A stretch of DNA of 64,000 nt from contig NC_092673.1 in NCBI RefSeq assembly GCF_964355755.1, positions 9,493,001 to 9,557,000 on the forward strand, written 5' to 3'. Positions 27,101 through 39,100 of this stretch are shown here, in pieces (positions within the stretch are counted from its first letter, which is position 1; each line of letters starts with the position of its first letter). Under the pieces are notes generated by a model, which saw only the letters and a program-made list of their open reading frames with translations, searched no databases and had not been told where the DNA came from. Both the position numbers and the translations under genes were made by a program. The DNA is from Antedon mediterranea (taxonomy: Eukaryota; Echinodermata; Crinoidea; Comatulida; Antedonidae).

Positions 27101-30100
27101 AATATGACCTTTTGAATTCAACTGCCCATATAATGACGTCACAACATATGATTGGCAAAATATTCACATGAATTTGTATCTACAATCCAATAGCTTTCAG
27201 AAAATGTTTTAATCATGATTATCACTTTTTATTTTGACGAGCTATAACAGATTGAAACTTACTGTAAAGATGAAAAAAGGTTTTTATTCTAAATTGTTTG
27301 TGCTTTATTTTATCTATAACTGCACAAACAAGTTTCTTGCAAATGCGGAATTTAATTGTTCTCCGACTTGATCCGATTTACTATAACAAATAAATAATGA
27401 TTACAAAATAATATATACTGTATCTATCCCATAACAAAAAGTCTTAGTAGTTATAGCTCTATAGCGGTTAGCCTTATAGTCTATCCGGCTTAGTAGATAT
27501 AGAGCTGTCGCCTATTTATCACCTACTAGTAGATAGATATTTGATAGATTTTTTATAGTCGTTAGTAGATTTTTGCCTCATTAGCATATTTCGCGATGAT
27601 ATTAGTAGGCGACACCTACTAAATACAACTATTATTAGACTACCAATAATCTATCTAGAATGGATTCTTAATTGGCTATTATTTGGCTTTTAAAAATCTA
27701 CATTAATTTGCTATTTATGGGCTATTAAAAATCTACTAATTAAATGACTATTATTGGGCTATTAAAAATCTGTATAAATTGGCTATTATTTGGCAATTAA
27801 AAATCTACATAAAATGGCTATAATTTGTCTACTTAAAATCTACATTATTTGGCTATTAATATACTATTAAAAATCTACTAAATAATTGGCTATTATTCAG
27901 CTACTAAAAATCTACATTATTTGCCTATTATTGGGCTATTAAAAATCTACATAAAAATGGCTATTATTTGTCTACTAAAAATCTACATTATTTTGCTATT
28001 ATTGGGCTATTAAAAATCTACTTAAAAATGGCTATTATTTGTCTACTAAAAATCTACATTATTTGGCTATTATTGGGCTATTAAAAATCTACATAAAAAT
28101 GGCTATTATTTGTCTACTAAAAATCTACATTATTTGGCTATTATTTGTCTACTAAATGTGACGTTGTTAAACGTATATATTGCAATTATTAGTTGCAAGA
28201 AATAAAATGACAGACGACTGTAATGAGATCAATGAGAGAGAGTAACTTTATTCAAAGCCTGCTGGGAACTCCTGACTGTGACGTCATACACACATATATT
28301 TGATATAGATAGATATGTGACATCTCCCTTTTTCTTAAACATTAACAACAACAATAATCGTAATCAAAATATCAAACTGTTAATGAAACAATTAAACTAT
28401 GATGATGTAAACATTTGGGTATAATAAAACATGGATATCTGGCAGAGAAATTATGAACAATGAGTCTTTTAATTAGTATTTGTCCATTATGAAGTCATCG
28501 AAACGTTTGGGTACACGTCTATTTCGCTTTGGTCTGGTGATGACTACCTCTTCCTTTTGAGGATCAGGTGTCCTCGGCGGAGTTTCGATAGGAGTTTCAT
28601 CCACTTCCCCTTCAACATTAATATCTTCTTCATGTGATTGATTTAATTGTCGGCGATTGCGTCTGTACACTTGTCCGTTTTGCGTAGCGACCATATATGA
28701 TCTCGGGGTAACATGTTCAGATAACACTTTCGCGGGGACCCATTCTCGGCCTTTGTTGAGACGGACTATCTCGTTTCCTTTCAGTGATTGTAGCGTTCGC
28801 GTTCCACGATTGTAATATTCCGCCTGTTTGTCTTGTCTAACGATCAACGAATTATGTGCGTCTGGAATCAGTGTAGGCTTAAGTTGCTCGCGTGCGATAG
28901 GAATTCGTGTTCTAAGCCTTCTGTTCATCAGCAACTGTGCTGGAGATTTGCCGATACCTCCCAATGGCGCATCTCGATAAGCGAGTAAAGCTAAATGAAA
29001 GTCTCCGTGAAAGTCATCAGCGGCTTTCCTTAACAATTGCTTGACTGTCTGTATGCACCGTTCAGCTTGACCATTGCTTTGTGCATAGGTGGGGCTCGAT
29101 GTGATTAGTTCTATCCCCCATGATTTAGCGAACTCTTTCATTTCAAAACTTGCGAAAGGCATGTTGTCGCTTACAAATGTTGCTGGAATGCCATGTCTCG
29201 CGAAAATCATTTTTAGCCTGCCGATTACTTCTTTGGCAGTTTTGTTGCGTAGCGTGACGACTTCGGGATATTTTGAATAATAATCTACAACTACTAAGTG
29301 GTCATTTCCTCCAAAGTTGAAAATGTCTGCCCCAACTTTATAAAAGGGTATTTCAGGTATTTCGTGAGGTATCATTGGTTCACGTTGATTTTTCCTTTTG
29401 TACTTCGCACATGTCGTACATCTTGATACCATGTCATGAATAGCATTGGTGATACCGGGCCAGTACAACAACTCTCTGGCTCTGGCCTTGGATTTCTCTA
29501 TTCCTAAATGACCATCATGAATGCGGTTAAGCATGAATTCTCGCTTGCTTTCTGGTACTATCAATTTCTGCCCAATAAACATTAGTCCCTCGTGTTCATA
29601 AATTTCGTCACGCATCGGCCAAAATTGTCTTATCTTTACGCTGACTGACTGACGTCGCTCAGGCCAGCCAATATGGCACTGTTTCGATAGTTCCTTTAGT
29701 GTCTCGTCCTCGTTAGTCGCTTGTTGTATGTTCGTTATTCTAGCTTTACTCATACTCAACAGCTCATGTACGGCATGTATACGATATTGTAGAATTTCAG
29801 GATCATTTGTGACAGTTTCCATCGGAACCGCTCTGCTCAGTGCGTCTGCGATATACATTTCACGACCTGGAACATATGTGACATTTATATCATATTTTAA
29901 TAGTCGTAGCATCATCTGCTGTAGTCTGGGACTCGCCTTGTGAATTGGTTTCTTTGTAATTGACTCAAGAGGTTTGTGATCAGACTGGATCGTAACTGAA
30001 CGTCCGTAGACATAGTTGTTAAACCTTTCAAGTAAAAAACAAATAGCTAGCATTTCTTTTTCTATCTGAGAATAGTTCATTTCGGCTGACGTTAGTGATC

Positions 30101-33100
30101 GCGAACTATAGCGTATCGGGTGACCATCTTGCATTAAAACACTTCCTAGTCCAAAAGATGATGCGTCACATTGGATTACTACTTCTTTATTCGGATCAAA
30201 GTACTTAAGTACTGGCTCTGAGCTTAACAAACTCTGCAAATGTTTTAGCGATTGGTCGTGGCGTTCTTCCCAAGACCATGCTACTTCCTTCTTTAATAAC
30301 TCTCTTATAGGAGCGCTGATGGTAGACATATTCGGAATAAATGGCGACAGATAGTTGATCATTCCCATTAAACGTCTCAGGTCAGACTTACAAGAAGGTG
30401 TAGGCATATCATAAATTGCTTTTACTTTAGAATTATCAGGCTTAACACCATCTCTACTAATTATGTGACCTAAGTATGTCAACTCATGTTCTTTAAGCTT
30501 AATCTTATTTCTATTAAATTTTACATTTTCATCTTTAGCACGCTCCATGACTTTGGCTATCACATTATCATGATGCTTTTCATCGTCATCGGTAGCAATT
30601 ATCATGTCATCAGAAATTACAAATACATTATCAATACCTCCAAATATTTGTTCGTTTCTCTTTTGAACAACCTCACTGGCACTACATAAACCAAAGGGTA
30701 ATCTGTTAAATGAATACCTCCCAAATGGTGTGTTGAAGGTGCACAACTCAGTGCTGTGCTCCGTTAATGGTATTTGCCAGTATGCATCTTTCATATCTAT
30801 GTGCGTGAACAATTTACGCCCTGACAATTTACTTATTACATCCTCTGTTGTAGGAATCATGTGATGCTCTCTTTTAATTTCCCTGTTCAAATCTTTAGGG
30901 TCGAGGCATAGCCTCAGAGAACCGTCCTTCTTTTCTACAACTACTAAACTACTCACCCAGTCAGTGGGCTGATTAGTGCGTGAGATTACGCCTTGGCGTT
31001 CCATCTCGTCCAATTTGTTTCTTAATTTATCATGTAAACTTATTGGTACTCTCCGGGGTGGATGCACGACCGGTACGGCGCCCTCTTTAATCTTAATGTT
31101 GTATGGTTCGCCCATGCAACCCAGGCCCTCAAAATTCTTTGAGTATTTACTCATTAAATTATCCATTTTGATTGAATCTACATTGCGGTTAATGATGCCT
31201 AATGCTGTGCTCGAACTTAGTCCAAGAATAGGTGGACTATCTACCTCAGTAATGAAAAATTCATGAGCACTTGTTTGCATGCCATCGTTCCGTGAAATCT
31301 TCAAACTCACCACACCACAGTGTGGGATTACAGTGTTACTGTAACTATACAACTTGGCTTTACTCTCATTGACTTTCGTCTTAATATCTAATTTCTTAAA
31401 TAAGCTCTTAGGAATGCAGTTTACATTCGCTCCTGTATCTACCTTGACATTGATTAAATGTGTGTTGTTAACCTTTATCTTATACAACCACATGTCATTA
31501 GTGTTTCTCCCAACACTATCAATATAAAAACTACCAAATGTTAAAGACATATCGTCTTCTTCTACAAGGTATTTACTATCAGATGTACATTCATTAGCAT
31601 TGATACTGTCAATTTTCTTATTAAACTTAGATGGATTAAAATTATAATTACGCTTACCACTACTACCAACACCATTCTGTCTGCCTGGACACAATGTCGA
31701 TCTACTGAAGTGTCCCAAGCGATTACATTTTCTACAGCGTTCGTTCCAGGCTGGGCATTGCCTTGGTGGATGTTTACGCATACAATTCGCGTGAACTTCG
31801 CGTTCGCTATGGTTACGTGTACGCGCCTTGTCGCTGCCCGCGTGTGTGTGGCTTTTCTTTACTTCATTTACACTAGCTTTATCAGACATTATCAGTGTCA
31901 ATTCTCGCTTAGAACTCTCATAATTACGCATACGTTTGACTACAGTCTCTAAAGATGCGTTACCATCATCTCCCATAACCTTAAGTTTCATTGTTGCGTC
32001 TGAGATCCCGAAAAATAATTTATCTCTTAAAATTGCGTTTACGTCCTGAAATTTGCAGTCGTCGGCCATTGTTCTCAAATCGTTCATGTGTTCATCTAAA
32101 CCTTGCCCTTCTGGTCGTGGATACGACCAAAATTTGGCTCGCATGGCCATGACTGGATCTCTCTTTTTACAGTAGTTCTCAAACTTGGTTAATACATTGT
32201 CATAATTATCTTTTGACTCACCCTCAACATATGTAAAATTGTTGAAAATTTCAAGCCCTCGTTTTTTGAGCACCGTGAGCAGGATCGCTATTTTCGTTTT
32301 ATCGCCCTTGCCGTTTGAATCGGTGGCTGTCATGAATAAATCGAAGCGCTGCTTCCATTGTTTCCACTGCGTGGAAATGCTTGGCCCGTCAAAATCAAAA
32401 CTTTCAGGGGTCTTAAACCTGAATGATTCCATTGCAAATTATTTTATACAATAAAATGCACCACTTCTGACACCATGTGACGTTGTTAAACGTATATATT
32501 GCAATTATTAGTTGCAAGAAATAAAATGACAGACGACTGTAATGAGATCAATGAGAGAGAGTAACTTTATTCAAAGCCTGCTGGGAACTCCTGACTGTGA
32601 CGTCATACACACATATATTTGATATAGATAGATATGTGACACTAAAAATCTACATTATTTGGCTATTATTGGGCTATTAAAAATCTACATAAAAATGGCT
32701 ATTATTTGTCTACTAAAAATCTACATTATTTGGATATTATTGGTCTACTTAAAAATGGCTATTATTGGTCTATTAAAAATCTACTTAAAAATGGCTATTA
32801 TTTGTCTACTAAAAATCTACATTATTTGGCTATTATTCGGCTATTAAAAATCTACACTATTTGGCTATTATTGGGCTGTTAAAAATCTATTTAAAAATGG
32901 CTATTATTTGTCTACTAAAAATCTACATTATTTGGCTATTATTGGGCTATTAAAAATCTACATTATTTGGCTATTATTAGGCTATTAAAAATCTACATTA
33001 TTTGGCTATTATTGGACTATTAAAAATCTACATAAATTGGCGACTATTGGGATATTAAAAATCTACATTATTTGGCTATTCAAAATCTACATAAATTGGC

Positions 33101-36100
33101 TATTATTGGGCTTTTAAATATCTACATTATTTGGCTATTAAAAATCTACTAAATAATTGGCTATTAAAAATCTACATATAACTATTATTGGGCTATTAAC
33201 AATCTACATATAGATATTATTGGACTATTAAAAATCTACATATAACTATTATTGGGCTATTAACAATCTACATATAGATATTATTGGACTATTAACAATC
33301 TACATATAGATATTATTGGACTATTAAAAATCTACATATAAATTGGCTATTAAAAATCTACATAAATTAACTACTGTTAATTTAGATACTTAAAATCTAC
33401 AGAAATTTAAAATCTAATCTTTTCTGGCTAAAATACAGATACAGAACAATAATTCATCATAATTTATTGGCAAATAACAAATGTATAATCATTAAAAAAA
33501 TAACAAATTAATTTTTTTCCCGTATTTGTAAACCTTAATCTTGTCCATACATATGTGAGTCCGAAAACTTTAAGCACATATTTTAACTCAGTTGGACATG
33601 TAAAAGGAAGAATACCAAACAACAACAACAGTTACTTTTGTAACAATTTAGACTTATTAAGTGAAACAAGACATTAGTAACCAAATATACAGTATACATT
33701 TTATAAATTTATTTAACATAAAATTAAGATAGTACAGTATTTGTAAACCTTAATATCTTAACCATAACATTGCACATGTTTTAACTCAGTTGGACATGTG
33801 ACAGAAAGAATACCGAGCAACAGAGCAACACTCATCACTTTTGTAACAATCTAGACTTATCAAATGAAACAAGACACAGTATCCAAATATACAGTATACA
33901 TTTTATTTAAACTTCAAAATTCAAAACAATTCCTGAATGGAATTAGACCAGACAATAATAAGAAATGCACCAAATATTGTCACTATTGACATGAAAAATT
34001 AATTACGCAAAAGCACACTTCACCATAAATTAATCATCTTTGCACTTGACCATCAAATTTGTACTAGTATAGGTTAAAGATTGTTTAAACATTTTTTTGT
34101 TGAATATGCCATTTGAATTTTGCTATACAAGGGCTACCTACCAGTAACCTATTAACAGACTATAAACAAACTGATAATAGCCAGTAACTATTAATAAACT
34201 ATTTATTTTATATACTTAGGCCTACTAAGAATTATTACAAATAGATACAGTAGATATAGCTAGATGACCTAGGCCTCTAGGCCTAGATACTGCATTAGAA
34301 ATCTATTATTAATATCACAGTTGTAATATCTATCAACTGCATACTTACAATAGCTATACTAGGGCTACCAATAATAACCTATTAATAGACTAGGCTTAGG
34401 CCTATTAACAAACTGATAATAGGCCTAGGCAGCCCAGTATAACTATTTAGTATTAATATTATAAACTAAAAAATCTATTTTATAATTGAACCCTGGGAAG
34501 TAGGCCTACAACTTGTGGCTTATTACTATGTTTTCATTTATGTACACACCTATAATTATATTATACTGTATAATGCCATTGTTGAATAAATAAATGTTTT
34601 TTGAACAACAAACAGGCAATGTAGGGCCTAGGCTAACTAGTAGTAGGCCTATAAGCCTAGGCTATAAAGTATATTAGGCCTAGGCTAGGCTATTATTATT
34701 ATAACTTGAATGAAAAATGCCTAGTGCAATTTAAAAAAGACTAGGCCTAGGCTAGGGCCTACCTAGCTTAGTAGCCTAGCCTAGGCCTACTAACTAATAA
34801 CTAATACAGGCCTGGCTAGGTTATAGAGCCTACTAGAGGCCTACTAGCCTAGCTTGAGTGTTGCCAAAGTGCGAGTCAACGAGGCACGCAATGCAGGCAT
34901 AATGCACGCAATCCACGCAATGCATGCAATCCACGACGGTAATTCAACGGAAAAAATACCAACAAGTGCAAGCCTTCGAATAATAATAAGCCTTCGTTAA
35001 TATTTTGTGTACAATTCATAAACATTTATGAATCACCTACCGTTAATGTAATTATGTTAACAATTTTGAATATCCAGATGCAACTTCGATGTTTACAGTT
35101 AGTTTTAGATGGTGCCTGGTCACCGTCTAAGAAGCCTAGCTAGCTAGCCTAGGCCCTATAGTATACGGTAGCCCGCCCGCCGGAGTAGAGACGGCTATTC
35201 GCTGTATGCTTAGTACAGTCTAGGCCTGGCAGTAGCTTCTTTATCAACGCTGTCAACAATGGACGAATACAGTGGATTACGGATATTTTAATTACTCCCC
35301 TCTAATGTTTGATATGAACATACTAATTTATATTAAAATTATTTAATATGTTTTATGGTGCCTCGCACTTTTGGTACAATAGTGCAGTTACACTTCGTAC
35401 TGACTCGCTTGAATTGCAATTAACATGGTCACGTGGGCCGTTGACTCCAATGAATCCAATGAATCCATGGCTTGCAGTTTGTCAATACCCGCCTAGCTTC
35501 TAGCCTATCAAAAAGGAACACTTTAACTTTAACAAATAAAATGTAAAGATATGGATTGATTCACTTACCACTAAACTGACATTGTGGTTGGAATAAAAAT
35601 AAACATTCATGGTCTGATCGAAAAGGCCTACAACAAGCGAATGCTCCTTTTTTCTCTGATCATCTGCATCGTGCCTGCTGCTGCTGCAAAAAAAAGAAGC
35701 GGGAATTTGGGTGTAACAATTGTTATACACACGCACTAATATAGACAACGGCTATCTATAACCTATTAACAAACTACATTTTACATTTTACATTTAACTT
35801 ATATTCCATACCTACTAAATATCTATTATATATAGATAGATGGAGGCTACTACAAGTCTATTAGAAATCTATGAGTAACACCGTTTTGTATTATCTATCA
35901 ACTGTCTATTTATAATAGATAGACAACAGCTATCTATAACCTATTAACAAACTACATTTAACTTTCCTTCCATACCTACTAAATATCTATTATATATAGA
36001 TAGATGGAGACTACTACAAGTCTATTAGAAATCTATGAGTAACACAGTTTTTTATTATCTATCAACTGTCTATTTATAATAGATAGACAACAGCTATCTA

Positions 36101-39100
36101 TAACCTATTAACAAACTACATTTAACTTTTTTTTCATACCTACTAAATATCTATTATATATAGATAGATGGAGACTACTACAAGTCTATTAGAAATCTAT
36201 GAGTAACACAGTTTTCTATTATCTATCAACTGTCTATTTATAATAGATAGACAGCAGCTATCTATAACCTATTAACAAACTACATTTAACTTTTTTTTCA
36301 TACCTACTAAATATCTATTATATATAGATAGATGGAGACTATTCCCTGTCTACATAAAAACTCTTAAGGTGAAAAATATCTATTAAAAACTACTAACAAT
36401 GGTGTAGCTTAAAGGCCTACTTTAAATAGTGCTACATCAACTATGATACAACTACTTACTGTGTACTTTTAATAGGTAGTACCTATTATGTCACCTATCT
36501 ATTTTATGTAGTCAGAAAGTAGTCAAAGAAATTATGATAAAATCCTTAGTAGCCAAGAGAAAAAAACTACTAACTAATATTAAGCCTACTAAGGATAGAG
36601 CTATTTCTATTAAAGACTATCTAAATATACTATCTAAACATAAATAATTCCATACAATAATAATAGACCTTACATAAGTATCTAAATAAGTCATAGATCA
36701 AACAATACAATATAAATAATTCTTGGTTTAAAATAATTACAACTATAATAATAATAATAAGATAAGTCTCAATTGCTTACCAAAGATATGCCTGGATAAC
36801 ATGTGCAGCTATAGCTATACACTATCTCAATTACTACTGTACTACAGCTTTAGGCTTCTAAGTAAGCCTTGGTACATCTACCACTTCTATAGCTAGGCCA
36901 GCTTAGGCTTCTAAGTAAGCCTTGGTACATCTACCACTTCTATAGCTAGGCCAGCTTAGGCTTCTAAATAAGCCTTTTGTGCTTGCTAGGTCCTTACCCA
37001 ACAAGCCTAACTATCCAACTGCCAGCCACAGCCCAAGCAAGCTATGCCCTCATTAGCATAACCCATATGGTTGGTCACCTGTTCACTTGACACCCTTCAG
37101 TGAACACAAGCACAGTATACCTAGCTTGGATTTGGCACTTACATTATCTTTAAATTATTTTATTTTAATTTTTATTTTAAAAACATGTTTATGTCTCGTC
37201 ATGATGTATTTTTGGGTTTGGTCCCTAATGATCAGCTTTGGCTGGATGGACCACCATCGTAAATAAACACCCATGATAATTCAAAGTGGGGGGATCATCA
37301 CATTTAACATTTATTTTTTAAGTTGTAATGACAAGGATCAGGAACTTTGTAGTGTAAAAAAGCAGATTTTAGAATGGGAAGAAAAGCAGAAGGAAGTAAA
37401 GTCAAAACATTTTAAAAATGATAGAAATACAAGTGATCAAAGGTAAGCTGCATAAAGTATAACAATAGTAAAGGCTTACTTGTTCTTCATCTTCACACTA
37501 CCACTGATTTCCCAATAAATTTGTTGTTGCCACATTGACAGAATTCAGGTGTTGTCTATTTGGTAATGTTTTATTAGTATTGTAGACCTAGAGATTATGA
37601 TAAAGAAATTAAGCTCAGAAGTCAAATCAATGAAATCTGTGCCGCAGGAGAATGATTGTGATGATAAAAAGAAGGTAATTAACTTGGTAAAAAGAGCAAT
37701 CTTCAATATTAACATTATTGTTTTATGAATACTGACTACAAAGAAGTTCTGGCATCTAGAGTTAGGTGTTAAATATACTCCATAAAATCTTAATCAATAG
37801 ATCAGAGAACTTGAATGGAAACTTCATGTTATTCACATGCAGCGATTGGCAGATCAAGAAACAATCGGCCATCTACAGGATAATCTTAAAGATGTTATCA
37901 GCAAATTCTTAGACAGACGAGATGGCATCATTAGTTCAAAGAATGACAGGTACAGTTAAACCATCATTTTACATGCCATGGAACCAAAAGACAATTATAT
38001 AAAATTTATAGCAGGCAAAACAATTCTATTTCCGGTCATGTTTCAACAAAATGTTCAAAAAGTGTAAATATAAACATATATATTTTGAACAATTTGACAC
38101 CAAATACAGCTGTCTACTACAAGCGGTTACCGATTTTCAAAAATTGGCGGCCATCTTTTTTAACGTCAAATTTTGAACCTTTGCGGTAGTCCGATTTTGG
38201 TAAACTTTTGATATATGTTTTTTGAGACCATTTTTTATTGTAATTCATCAAAAAACATTTTCTTGCAATTTTTTTGGGGTAATGAAACAGTTTGACTCGA
38301 CTATATACATCGTTAGAATGCTCGGGAACACCGATTTTTTATTTCATTTTCTTGAAGTGTATGTATCATATGTATGATTTATTATGAAATTAAGAGAACA
38401 AAAGTTGATTAAGTCATCATTAATGGCATATTAAATTTACAAAAATTAATTTCGACAATCAAACAAATTATAACATTTTCTTAGGCCGAAATAACAAACT
38501 TAGCATTAACTTTCTTCCTTAAGAAGTTCATATATTAAAGTTAAAAGTATATAGTTTGACAGTGCATTATTTTTAAAAATCTTTAAAGATGTCATCATAG
38601 TAAAACATTATAATTCATTGCGGTATGTAATAATCTATCTGCACCAAAATGGTTACTGCATAGTAAATACACGGAGGAATATTTCCATAATTTTTAGTCA
38701 GTTGTGTATGGCTCGGTGGTCTTTGCTCGTGTCTATAGCATTCAAGGTACCGAGTTCGAGTCTCACCTTGGGAAACGAAACGAAATAAGATTTTTTTTTA
38801 TTATCCGTATTGTTTGTTCAATTGTATTTTTTAGTGTATAGATTATACAGATGATTTATAATGAAATTTATTTAAAAACACAAATGTGGTTTATGACATT
38901 GTATACGCAGAAGGATCTTTGATTGGATTATGATACCGGCTATTGTATTTGCGTTAGCAAAATCCTATAATATATTATAAATAACTAAAGATTCTGAGAA
39001 AATCAATCAATCAAAATATCTTAAATCAATAAATTATCTTTATTTAAATCAATGCATATAACCTATAATTCGTCATAGTGACGAATTAAATCTAGTTTAT

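Larger units (their letters stand above)
17942..27277 (-). mobile_element. Tandem array of seven non-autonomous Helitrons, all minus strand
   Basis: Seven units follow head to tail. Each starts (plus-strand left end) with CTAG then a hairpin such as ACTCGTCACTTTGACGAGT, which on the minus strand is a Helitron 3' terminus: hairpin, ~6-10 nt, CTAG, then host T. Unit starts are 17942, 19739, 20974, 22461, 23599, 24772 and 26708. Opposite ends finish in GAAAGAAAGAAGAA-like sequence. Bodies share blocks with TGACGTCA, GCGCGTGCGCGCGTAAC and AGTATA/TATACAGT. No Rep/helicase ORF is present. It lies within the 26-kb intron of the coiled-coil gene. Confidence 0.8.
28157..32641 (-). mobile_element. Complete Ty3/Gypsy-type LTR retrotransposon (4485 bp)
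   Basis: Two 166-bp LTRs, identical as far as I can read, flank a single gag-pol frame on the minus strand. The 5-bp target duplication CTAAA lies at 28152-28156 and 32642-32646. A primer-binding site abuts the upstream LTR and a purine tract abuts the downstream LTR. All hallmarks suggest a recent, possibly active insertion. No envelope-like ORF is present. It is nested in the satellite, in the composite insert, in the coiled-coil gene intron, antisense to that gene. Confidence 0.92.
27429..36636. mobile_element. 9.2-kb composite insertion with imperfect inverted ends
   Basis: Copy A of the LINE 3' UTR (17688-17940) is the uninterrupted counterpart. In copy B this 9.2-kb block stands between GTATCTATC and AACATAAATAATTCC, replacing 9 bp. 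Ends resemble each other inverted: AGTCTTAGTAGTTATAGCTC on the left against the complement of GAGCTATTTCTATTAAAGAC on the right. Inside, left to right: CTATTA-rich leader, 35-36 bp satellite, LTR retrotransposon, more satellite, a 215-bp tandem duplication, an AGGCCTA-rich stretch, and a 164-bp tandem repeat. No transposase is visible. Exact ends and target duplication are unresolved. Confidence 0.6.

Noticed and set aside
30976-31266. Plus-strand open frames across the LTR element
   Set aside because: They are antisense shadows of the 1319-codon gag-pol frame.
32659-32847. 62-codon frame with repeated MAIIGLLKIY-like segments
   Set aside because: It is the translation of the 35-36 bp satellite, not a gene.
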